Shown in pieces: positions 50,583 through 62,500 of a stretch of DNA of 64,000 nt (positions are counted from its first letter, which is position 1; every line of letters begins with the position of its first letter). The notes under the pieces are model-generated. The model worked only from the letters and a program-made list of their open reading frames with translations, did no database searches and was not told the origin of the DNA. This stretch comes from JAISGQ01 sp045534445 (GTDB lineage: Bacteria; Bacillota; Clostridia; Oscillospirales; Acutalibacteraceae). The position numbers and the translations under genes were made by a program. The stretch covers positions 45,309 to 109,308 of the forward strand of contig JAZSJQ010000057.1 in NCBI GenBank assembly GCA_045534445.1, read 5' to 3'.

Positions 50583-53500
50583 TCAGTCTTCTGCGTTTGC
50601 ACGCTTTCTTCTGCGGTTGTAGATCATCTTGCCGGTAACAAGGGCTACTGCCAGTGATACCAGAGCAATGTTCATTGCGATGATGTTATTATTGTCATCA
50701 CCGGTTACAGGAGTATCGGTTTCGCCTGTGTCGGGAGTGTTGTTGGAGGGATTCTGTACGGGAGGCAGATTCTCTTCTGCGGCACCAAGTACGAATGTAC
50801 CAACGATAACGCCATCCTTGTAAGCATTGATGGTAACCTTGCCGGGCTTCTTGATAGTAACATTACCGTTCTGGTCTACTACCGCGATAGAAGTATCCTT
50901 GCTTTCCCATACAACGTTTTCGCCTGCAAGGTCGGGGTTCTCCTTAATAAGCTGATCTCCAAGGCTTATAATGTCGCCTACGGTTACCTTCTTCTCATCT
51001 TCAATGGGAATTACCATATTCTTCATAAGCTGTTCAACGCCCATGATATCAATAGCATTTCCGGAAGTTCCGAAGTAGGATACGTTGCCTTCACTGTCAA
51101 CCTTGATTTTGATCGTATTCTCAGACTTCTTGTAGTTGATAGGTGCCGATACCTCTGCGAGAGTGTATTCACCCTCGGGAACTGCTGTGAACAGTACAGC
51201 TCCGTCTGTGCCTGAAGTAGAAGTCTTGTTGAATCCGTTGCTGCCTGTAAGTGTGAACTTAGCGCCGGGCAGGATCTTGTTAAGATCGCTGTACTTCTTG
51301 AAGCCGATGTTTGCAGTCTTGGGTATTACGACAGGATGGTCTACCATAATTACTGTGTCTGCCTTGACAGGTGTGCCCCAAGCGGTATCATCGTCATTGA
51401 ACTTGCTTGCAAGTACAGAATAGATATCGCTGCCGCTTACCTTGACATAGATGGTCTCTGCGATCTCATAGCCCTGAGGAGCGGTGATCTCTGTGAACTT
51501 ATAAACACCATTATGGAGTTTCTCAAGCTCAACTGCAACCTCGCCGGATCTCCATGTAATCATGGTGTCGGTTACGGTTACGGGAACGGAGCTTCTTACA
51601 TCGGAGATGTCTGCATCGCCTGCATAAGGCTCAAGCTTGAGTACAGCTCCGGGCAGTTCTGTGCCGCCGCCGAATGCGATCTTAGAAAGTACAAGCTCGG
51701 TGGGCTTATCTTCCATGATCACGATGTCATCTTTCACAAGCTGCCAATCACCGTACTTGTTGTTCTCTTCATCCCACTTAGCGTTGTAGATCTTGCCATT
51801 CTCAACCTTTACGTAGATGAATTCTGCCTTCTCGTATCCGTCGGGAGCCATAACCTCGATGAACTTATAGATTCCGTCGGGTACATAGTGGAGGTCAAGC
51901 TTCTTTTCTGTGGAAACCCAGGAGATGGAACCCTTGGTCTTGACTATATCGGTTCTGCCGGTGATAACCTGAGTAAGATCCGTATCGGAAGAGGTTGCCT
52001 CAAGTGTAAGCATTGCATTGAGGATTTCATCGCCGGCACCAAACTCGACCTTGGAGAGAACGAGGGTGTTGTATGCATCCTTCATGATAACCGTCTCATC
52101 GGTATTCTGGGTCCATACAGTGTTCTTACCCTTATAATCCTTTTCCTTCACGGAGTAGATATCGCTGCCGCTTACCTTGAAGTATGCAACCTCATCTACC
52201 TCATAGCCGCTGGGAGCAGTGGTTTCGGTAAGTTTGTAGACACCCTGGGGAAGTCTTTCGATCTCAGTCATTTCATTGGTTGACGTCCATGTGATCTTGC
52301 TTTCGGTAACATCAACCGCATCAGATGCGCTGACCTTGGAAAGGTTGATCTTATAACCATCTGCAGGCTCGATTGTGAGCACTGCACCGGGCAGTTCATC
52401 AGACTTGATCGTACTCTGCTTGGAGATTACTACCTTGGTGGGAGCGTCTATCATAATGACTGTATCGCTCTCGCCTACGCTCTTCCATGCAGTGGATGTT
52501 GCACTGTCTGCGTAGTAAATGTCGCTTGCGCTGACCTTTACATAGATGGTCTCTGCTACTTCGTAGCCGTCAGGAGCAGTGATCTCTGTGAACTCGTAGA
52601 TTCCGTCGGGAACTCTTCCTATCTGAGTTGTCTCATTATCGGAGGTCCAGCTTATGACGTTATCTGTGCATGATACATCGTCGGGAAGGATAACCTTATC
52701 AAGCTTTGTATCGGTAACAGGCTTGAGGATAAGTGTTGCACCGGGAAGCTCAGGACCGTCTGCAAACTCCTTCTTGGAGAGAACGAGGCTGTTGGGAGCA
52801 TCCTTCATGATTACAGTACCTGTGGTTTCCTTATTCCAGACCTTTGTATCCTTGCTTTCTGCGCGATAGATATCGCTGCCGCTTACCTTGACGTAGATAG
52901 TCTCTGCTACATCGTAACCGTCAGGTGCGGTGATTTCGGTGAACTCATAGATGCCGTTGGGTACCATTCCGATGGTTACCTCTGTTTCTCCGGACTCCCA
53001 TGTGAGTGCGCCGTTCTTGATCTCAACGCCGTCGGGACGGACAACAGTTGTTATATCCTCGCCGCCTGTGGGCTTGAGAATAAGTGTTGCGCCGGGAAGC
53101 TCGGGGCCATCTGCAAATTCCTTCTTGGAAAGAGTAAGATCTGCTGCGATTACTTCGTTTGTAAATCTTACACCGGTCTCGCCTGTTTCGCCCTTCTTGA
53201 CGATGGATCTTGTTGCCTCGAGCTCGCCATGACCGTTATCTGTTACGGTTACGGTCATGATGTACTCGGTAGCATCGTAGCTGTAGTTCTTTGCAGTTCC
53301 TTCTTCTTCCTTGATTGTGTAGGTGTAGACACCTTCCTTATCAAAGGAGATATCAGCGAATGCAAATGTTCCGCTTGCAGTGTTCTTTACGCTCTGGCTC
53401 TCGCCCTCACCGGTAAGAGTGAATGTAAACTCATCCGCAGTAAGGGTTCCGCCTATGAGTGTCTTCACACCATTTACAGATATCTTTGTGGGCTCTGCTG

Positions 53501-56500
53501 TGTAGATATTTGTAAACTTAAGCATATCTGTAATGTTTTCAGGACCTGCTGCCTGAAGTTTTCCGTTACCTACGTCGATTACGCTGACGGTAATCTCATA
53601 AGTATTAGAATCATACTTGATGCCTGCCTTGTCACCCTCGGGAATGACCTCAGAAACAATGTACTTATAGGTGCCTGCCTCTGTGTAGGTGATAGGTTCA
53701 AAGGTGAAGATACCATTCGCATCGTTCTTTGCCTTCAGAGGCTCATCAAGGTCTGTACCGCTGAGTATAAATTCAAACTGTTCTGCATCAAGGTCACTGC
53801 CGGAAAGTACCTTTGTACCGCTTACGGTGTAAATGGTAGCGTCAGCAGTGTAGGTGTTGTTGAATGCGATTGCACTTCCGTTGATGGAAGGTGTTGCAGT
53901 AAGAGTTCCGTCCTTATTGTCAACTACGGTTACTGTTACTGTGTAGACAGTCTCATCGTAATCGACGCCGCCGAGGGTTCCCTTCTGCTCGCTTACGGTG
54001 TAGGTATAAGTTCCTTCCTCAGTGTATTCAATTGCACCGAAGATGAACTTATCGCCTACGTTGGTTGCGGTAAGTGCTTCATCAAGATCAGAACCGCTGA
54101 GCACAAATGTGAATTCGCCTGTCTTGAGGTCGCGGCCTTCAAGGTTCTTGACACCGTTGATTATAACATTGGTCTTCTCGACGGTGTACTCGTTAGTGAA
54201 CTCGATATCGGTTTCCTTACCGTCTCTGGTAATTATGGGCTTTGCTTCGAGCTTGCCCTTGGTGTTATCAGTTACAACTACGGTAACATTGATGACGGAA
54301 TCATCATAATCGATACCGCCCTTGCCTTCATCAACTTCGGTAATTGTGTAGTAATAGAGACCTGTCTCGGTAAACTCAAGATCACCAAATGTGAAGTTGC
54401 CGTCTGCATCATTCTTAACGGTGATTGCCTCATCGAGGTCAGTGCCGCTGAGAACGAATGTAAAGTCGTTTCCTGCAAGAGGTCTGTTGTAATTCTTCAC
54501 ACCGTTGATGGGAAGTGTGACCTTTTCAGCAACATACTTGTTTACAAACTCGATGTCGCTGCCGTTCTTGTCAGCGGTAACAGTAAGTACATTGCCGCCG
54601 TTGTGAGCAACTGTGACATTCACGGTGTAAACGGTGGTATCGTTTGTAATACCGTTGCTGTCATATGCCTCTTCTATAATAGTATAGGTGTGTACGCCTA
54701 TATCACTATAGTTGTAAGCAAGAGCAGTAAACTCAATCTCTGCACCGTTGTTGTTTACGGTTTCGATTACGTTGCCTTCAGAATCCTTGAGGGTGAAGGA
54801 GAACTTCTCGTTTTCGAGCGTCTTGCCTTCAAGAGTCTTCTTTGCGGTAAGAGTAATGGAACCTACAAGAGGTGCATGGGTGTTAGTTACGTTATAACCG
54901 TTGATACCAGTCTCATAATATGCAACTGCGTCTTCGTTTACTGTGTAGATGATCGCTGTGCCGCCGTCTCTGTTCTTGGGCAGATCTGCGAAGGTGTAAG
55001 TCCAGTTGTCAGATGCGGTAACGGTCTTAGAGTCGATCTCAGTACCGTCTGCATAGAGTCTGATAGTGATGGATTCAGGTCTCAGACCGTCGAAGTTGTT
55101 ATTGTCGATCCATGTCTTGGTGCCTTCGACATTAACCTTCTCGATGATATGAGTGTTTTTGAAGTTATAACCATTCTGTACGGTGGTGTAACCTTCTACA
55201 GCGTCCTCAGTTACGGTGTAAACAATTGCAACGCCGTCCTTGAACTTGGGCAGTCCGGAGAAGGTATATCTCCATCCGTCTGCTGCGGTAACATCCTTGC
55301 TTGCAACCTCAGTGCCGTCTGCATAGAGTCTGATGGTGATGAAGTCGGGTCTTACGCCGTCTCTGTCACTATCGTCGTCCCATGTCTTGACGCCGCTTAC
55401 ACTTACAACACCGGGAGTGTAACTGTTGGTAAAGTCATAACCATCCTGTGTAGTTGTGTAGCTTTCGACAGGATCCTCAGTAACAGTATAAACGATCTCA
55501 GTACCGCCGTCTCTGTTCTTGGGCAGATCTGCGAAGGTGTAAGTCCAGTTGTCATCTGCTGTGACTTCCTTGCTTGCAACCTTATTGCCGTCTGCAAGCA
55601 GATTTACGGTGATAGAATCAGGTCTTACGCCGTCCTGGTCGTTGTTATCAACCCAGGTCTTGGTGCCGCTTACTGATGTTGTCTCAGTAACGTGAGTATT
55701 GGTGATGTTGTAACCATCGATTGCAGTGGTATAGCCTTCTACTGCATCTTCGGTCACGGTGTAGACGATCGCTGTACCGCCGTCTCTGTTCTTGGGCAGA
55801 TTCTCGAAGGTGTAAGTCCAGTTGTCATCTGCTGTGACTTCCTTGCTTGCTACTTCCTTGCTGTCTGCAAAGAGATGTACGGTGATGGAATCGGGTCTGA
55901 TGCCGTCCTGGTCGTTATTATCAGTCCAGGTCTTCTTAACTGTGACGTTTGTCTTTCCGGGGGTGTAGCTGTTGGTAAAGTTATAGCCATCCTGAGTTGT
56001 TGTGTAATTATCAACAGCATCCTCAGTTACGGTGTACTCGATCTCAACGCCATCATTATACTTCGGCAGATCCTTGAAAGTATAAGCCCATCCGCTCTTC
56101 TCGTCGACGGTAGCGCTCTTGATCTCATTCTCGCCTGCGAAAAGTCTTACAGTTACACTATCAGGTCTGATACCATCCTGGTCATTGTTATCATCCCAGA
56201 TCTTTGTACCACTGATTTCTACTGTAGCGATCTTATGGGTATTTGTAATATTGTAGCCATCGATAGTTGTTGTGTAACCTTCAACTGCATCTTCAGTGAT
56301 GGTATACTTGATCTCACTGCCATCCTTATACTTAAGGAGGTTGGTGAACTCATATGCCCAGTTGTCATCTGAAGTGACTGTCTTGCTTGCGACCTCAGTG
56401 TCGTTTGCAAAGAGGTGTACGGTGATGGACTCGGGACGAATGCGGTCATTATTCTCATCATCATCCCATGTCTTTGAACCTCTGATGGTTATTACTTCGG

Positions 56501-59500
56501 GCTTATTGGAGGCATTTACATAGTATACACATTCTGCAGTATTGTCACCGTCAACAGTGAAGCTGTCGGACTCTGCATCGATGATCTCGTAGCCTATGGG
56601 GGCTGCGGTCTCAACAAATCTGAATGTGCCGCCGTATGCAAGATCATCAACTGTGATCTTACCTTCTGCATTTGTCTTGAGGTCTGTCTTAACATCGACC
56701 CACTCTCCGTCTGTAAGCTGCTGGAGCTTGAAGGTTGCACCGGAAAGTGCTGCAAGTGTTGCAGAATCGGTCTTGGTAAGGGTTACGGTACCGTAAATCT
56801 TTCTGTTCTCGTATGCATCGTGAACAGTTCCGACTGTTACGGTCTTACCGGAGAGATCAGCCTTTTCGTAACCGTAAGGTGCTTCGATCTCTTCGATGGT
56901 GTACTGAGCGCTTGCGGGCAGACCGAGGAGTGTTACGCCCTGCGCATCCTCGGTGGATGTCCAGATGATGTATTCCTCGTAGTTGCCGTTTTCGTCCTTG
57001 CCGTGGTAATGCTCAAGTCCGACTTCCTTGAATACTTCCTCAGTATAGGAGGACTCGCCCTGTGCATTTGTTGTGGGGTTGCCGTCTTTGTCAACATAGT
57101 TGACTGTTCTCTCAGAGATTACATTTGCAGTTACAAAGTCGAGCTTTGCGTCTGCGGTTGCATTCTTGAGTGTGAGCTTGAACTTTGCACCTGCAAGAGG
57201 CTGCTTGGTTTCGGAGTCAATCTTCTTGAAGGTGGTGCGGGTAGCATCGTTGCCGATGGTTGCGGTACCTGCATCGATGACGTTGGAGATTACGGTTTCA
57301 TTGCCGTCCTCATCGGTCTGTACGGGAACCTTTTCTACCCATGTTCCGCCGGTGCCGTCATTGTTGGCTCCTTCGAGAACCTGTGCCTTGACTCTGCTGC
57401 TCTCGCCCAGGAATATACCGTACTGGATAACCTTGTTGGTGTCGTTATCTACAATGTATCTCTGGTCGCCTGCAAGCTGGGGATACTTTGTTTCCTTATC
57501 TGCTGTGTATCCGTCGGGAGCAGACTCCTCTACTGCGTAGTAGAAGTAACCGAGCTCAAGACCTGTTGCGGTGACCTTACCGTCGTTGCCGGTGATATAG
57601 ATCATGTCATCATAGCCGTTTTCAGCCTTGACTGTAACGGGATTATAGATGTTACTCGGATCAAGCTTGAAGAGCTTGAATTTTGCACCCTCAACAGGAT
57701 TTCCTGCATCGTCATTCTTGAGGATTGCGAAAGAACCTGTCTTCTTGGTGTTTACAGCCTTGACCTGCTTGGGATTTGCGGAAATGTGGTTAAGGTTGAG
57801 AACGAAGGTGATCTCACCGTCATAAAGCTCGTAGTTTGCAGGAGCCTCAACCTCAACAAAGCTGTATGCGCCCTCATTGAGCTTGTTTACGGAGAGAGTT
57901 CCGTTTGCTGCTGTTACGAGGGGACTTGCATCAGTGTTTGCCCATGTATCCTCTGCTGCGTCCTTGTTGTACTCATAAACGCCGTCAGCGGTCTTTACGA
58001 GGTTTGTAACAAGGTTGCCGTCGTTATCGAGCAGCAGGAAGGATGCGGTGTCACTGGTGATGGTTGTGCCGTTTTCGTCAACCTTGGTCAGCTTGACGGA
58101 GAACTGATGATCGTACTTTTCGGGGGTCTTGTAGTTGGGGAGAACAACGTAAGCTGTTACGCCGTCAACAGACTCAAAGTACTTATCCTTAAGCGCAGAA
58201 CCTACAAGGTCGGTGTCGCTGAGAGATCCGCCAAGGTTTTCGAGCTTATCTTCGAAGGCTTCGCCAACGTTGGGTGCGTCGCCTTCTTCTGTGCCGCCGC
58301 CGACACTTTCACCATAGCTGATAAGCATGGTAGACATATAGTTACTATTATTGTAACCGCTTCCTTTTTGATTGATAAGTTTATAGTCAATACACTGGAT
58401 ACCATAAGTAGTATCAGGATCAAATGTATACTGTGAAAAATAACTTGTTACATCAAAGGTTGCTCTGCCATCAATAATCTGGGTTCTTGGCATGTTACTG
58501 AACTGAGCTTTTTCTTTTCCGTTTACAAGGAATCTGAATGACAGCTGATTTACCCATATATCATCGGCTTCCGTAATAACTGTTCCATCAGCCTTTGCTA
58601 CCTCAATAATGAGCTTTTCAGGGAAACTGTTTGATTCCAAAGTAATAATCTCTTGAGACAATTTATCGCCCTGAACCTTATTTGTCTGCTGAGTGCCGGT
58701 AGAAGTAACAAGCGGGTAGTTGAGCTTGAGGTGGAGAGAACCGAGTTCGTCGCCTCTTACAATATTACCGCTTGTATCCTTCATGGTGATAACTGCATAG
58801 TAGGTGTAGCCGGGCTCGTAAGCGTTTGCTACGTTGTTGCCTACTGTGAAGTTCCAGCTTGATTCGGGGTTATCGAGAGTATCGTCAGTCTGCTTTACAA
58901 CCTCAACTGCGCCGTTGGGACCTTCCTTGTAAAGGACGAAGCTTGAGCAGATGTACTGCTCGGTGCTGCCTTCCTCAAGTGCGAAGCTGATGGTTGAGGG
59001 ATATGCGCCGTACTGATCGAATATACCGGAGGTCTCGAGGGTGTAGTAGGAATCCGGTGCATCGACTGCGAGACCTGCGTCCTTCGGGTTGCCGTTGGTA
59101 GCTACTGCCAGCTCATCAGCATCGAGAGACTTAACCTCGAGAGTACCGTTGTTTACAGTGAAGTATGCCTTGTTGTTTGTCTTTGTATATTCGTCGGGAG
59201 CATCAAGCTCAACGAGGACATAGTCGCCGTCGGGAAGCATTACCTTTGATGCTGTGCCGTCAACTGTGTCAACGATGATAACTGCGTTCTCTGCTGCATA
59301 GGAAACTGTGTCAGCGGGGAATACAGCCAGCTTTGCGCCGCCTACAAACTCGACTTCGGGAGTATCTGCCAGATACTTGTCAGCATCGAGCTTTGAAAGA
59401 ACGAGAGAGTAGAACTGTGCCTTGTTATCGGTCATAGTGATGCTGTCGCTCTTACCCTCTGTGCTGCCTGTGATTGTAACCGGCTTGCGAACGGTATTTC

Positions 59501-62500
59501 CGCCTTCGTCAACGGAAATCTCGTTTGCTGACTTGATAGAACCGTTTTCGATAACGAGCTCGATATCATCGGAAAGCTCAAAGCCCTCGGGGGCTTCGAT
59601 CTCGTGGAGGGTGTATGTGCCGTCGGGGAGACCGCGAAGCTCGTTGGGAGCTGCAGCACTGGTCCATGTTACAACGGTGGGATAGGGATGCTCTACGTTG
59701 ATTGTACCTGTAACTGCGGAGAGGTCGAGCTTGTTGCCGTTTGCAACACCTGTAAGCTGGAGCTTAGCACCTGCCAGCTTTCCGGTTGCGCCGTTATTGT
59801 TGTACTGCTTTCCTATATATACCTTTACAGGCTCGTCGTACATGGTGACGGTGGAGCCTGATACGTTGGTGCCTGATACGTTGCCGTATGCATCAACGGT
59901 AAAGGTGATGTCAGAAGCCTTCTTGTAGCCTGCGGGGACACCTGTCTCAGACAGAGTGTAGGTGCCTGCGGGCAGCTTGCTGAGCTTTGCTTCTTCGCCG
60001 TCGGTAGTCCATGTTACGGCATCAGAGGTTGCGGAATAGCCGTCAACATCGACTTCAACGCCGCTGAGATTTGCACCTGTAGTTGAAGTAAGTTTAAGAG
60101 TTGCACCCTTGAGCTCTGCACCGGAATTGAGATCCTTCTTGGAGATATTCATCTCGATGATATCGTCCTTCATAGTGAAGGTCTCGTTGTCGGTATCCAC
60201 TTCAAGAGTCATGGGAGCTGCGGGCTTATAGCCTGCAGGAGGAGTGATCTCCTTGAGGATATATGCACCCTCAATAAGACCGGTAAACTGTACGGCATTG
60301 CCTGTTGAATCCCAGTGAACTGCTGTTACCTTGCCGTTTTCAGTGATCTTTTCAAGAGTTACGCCGTTTGCCTGTACGGTAGCCATGTCAAGACCTGTTA
60401 CGCTGGAAAGCTCAAGCTTTGCATTGGGAAGTCCGTTTGCACCGTCAGTCTTGTTTATGCTTATATTATGGTGTACAGGTTCGGGAATTACTTCGGGAGT
60501 TTCCTTGTCGGTCATGTTGATTCTGGTCAGAGCATTGCCGCTGCCGTCCTTGAGCTTGCCGTTCTCATCAACGGTGAAGCTGATGGGAGCTGCAATGTCA
60601 TAACCCTCGGGAGCTGCGGTCTCAGCAAGAGTGTAGCTGCCGACAGGAAGCTTCTTGAGATTGATCTCGCGACCTGTAGTCTTTATGGTGATGGTCTTGC
60701 CATCGTTGCTTACCAGAGTGCAGCCCTCAACCTCAACACCGCTGAGGTCTGTTCCGTAAACGGAGGAAATGGTAAGAGTTGCATCGGAAAGCATTGCGCC
60801 GCCTTCGGTAAGTTTTGCAATCTTTACCTTGGTGGGCTTATTGATAAAGTCAACGGGGGTTTCTGCCTTGTCAACCTTGGCATTCTTGCCGTTTGCTTCC
60901 ATAACGTAACCGGCAGGAGCGCCGATCTCGGTCACTGTATAGTCGCCGTAGATAAGGTTGCTGATCTTTGCAAAGCCTTCACCTGTGGAGGTCCAGGTGA
61001 TAGCATTGTCAGTAATAACAACGTTATCTGCATTATCAACCTTTGCGCCTGAAAGGTTCAGTCCGCCATTGCTGGTGAGCTTGAACTGTGCGCCTGCAAG
61101 AGGTGTTTCGCCTGCGCCTTCTGCCTTTTTCTTGACAACGATGGCACCGTATACAGGCTCAGTCTTTTCGCCGACATTTATAATAGTATTGTTGAAAATG
61201 GTCGCAGTGTAACCGGCAGGTACTATTTCATCTACGGAGTAGCGGTAGTACTTGCCTGTGCGATCTGTTGCTTCAAGATTATCGAATGTATATGTCCAGG
61301 TGTTGCCGTTATCGGAAACTGTTACGTCATTAGCGGAGATCTGGACAGTCTTGTAAGGCTTATCGTCACGAAGGAGCTTGATGGAGATGTACTGGGGACG
61401 GGTGTTGGGGTCGTCATCCCACTTCTTTGTAAGGGTGAGACTGGTCTTGCCTGCTTCAAGGTGGATCTTTTCACCGGTGAAGTCAGACTTATGAGTCTCT
61501 GCAGAAGTGGTGACTTCCTTTGCGATGATGGAGCCGTTGAGACCTGCGTCACATTTTACGACTGCATCGGGAGCAAGAACAGTACCAACCCATGTACCAG
61601 CAAGAGTGATCTGACCCTCAGTGGATACAGGAGTGCCTGTTTCTGTTCCGTCGTCCTTCTTATAGAAGTTCCAAAGGATATTATTGTCCTTTGTTACCGA
61701 ATCTTCACTGTTTTTGATTCCGTCAACGGACATTTCAATGCCGCTGAAGGTGATGGCATCATTGGGAAGATTGGTGGTATCTACGTTGAATATGATTCTC
61801 TTTCCGGCTGTGCCCTTAAGGGTCACCTTACCGTTGATAATGGTGCCTGCATTGGTGGTGTATCCGGGAGCAGTCCACCAGTTGCCGGAAGACCAGTATG
61901 TATCGAAGTCGATGATAATGGTCTCTTCGGGGTACTGACTGAAATCGATGGTAGTGCCGCCCCACATACCGGTCCATCTGCTGAACTGGTCATAGGTGAA
62001 AACTCTGACTCTGTTGCCGTCAATAGTGTCACCGTAGCCCCATGTGTCATGTTCATATGCGCCGTTAGTCATGGTCTCTTCCATGAGCCAGACAAGATAA
62101 CGCTGATAGTCCTCTGCCTCAGCAAGCTCATCAGTGATGTTGATGAAAGGCTCGCCGTCAGATTCATCGTCGATGTAGATATTATCAGCAAGCTTCTTAC
62201 CGTTGCCCATCAGGAAATTCTTGCCGTTTGACTGGAGATGTACCTGACCGGTAGCAGTTACGCTGTTGGGAACGCCTGCGTCATTTGATTCGCCGAAAAC
62301 AATGGTCATGTGCTCAGGGTTGGTGGAAGAACTCCAGCCTGTGGTATCACCCACATAGCTGAGCTTTACCGAGAGAGTATCATGAGCCTGTCTCGAACCG
62401 AACTCAGGCGCACCCTTTTTGCCGAGTACCTCAGCACCGAGATAATCGACTGCGATATTACCGCAGGTGTGCGCTGTGGAGGCAAACTTTTCCGCGAAAA

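Noticed and set aside
54900..56480. Regularly spaced direct repeats that could be mistaken for a CRISPR array
   Set aside because: Period is about 250-275 bp, repeats are in frame and encode Cna_B domains; no cas genes in the window.
53229..58436. Long plus-strand open frames (815, 538 and others) opposite the giant adhesin gene
   Set aside because: They are Cys/Val-rich translations of the complementary strand of repetitive adhesin codons, have no ribosome binding sites, and mirror the repeat structure of the real gene.
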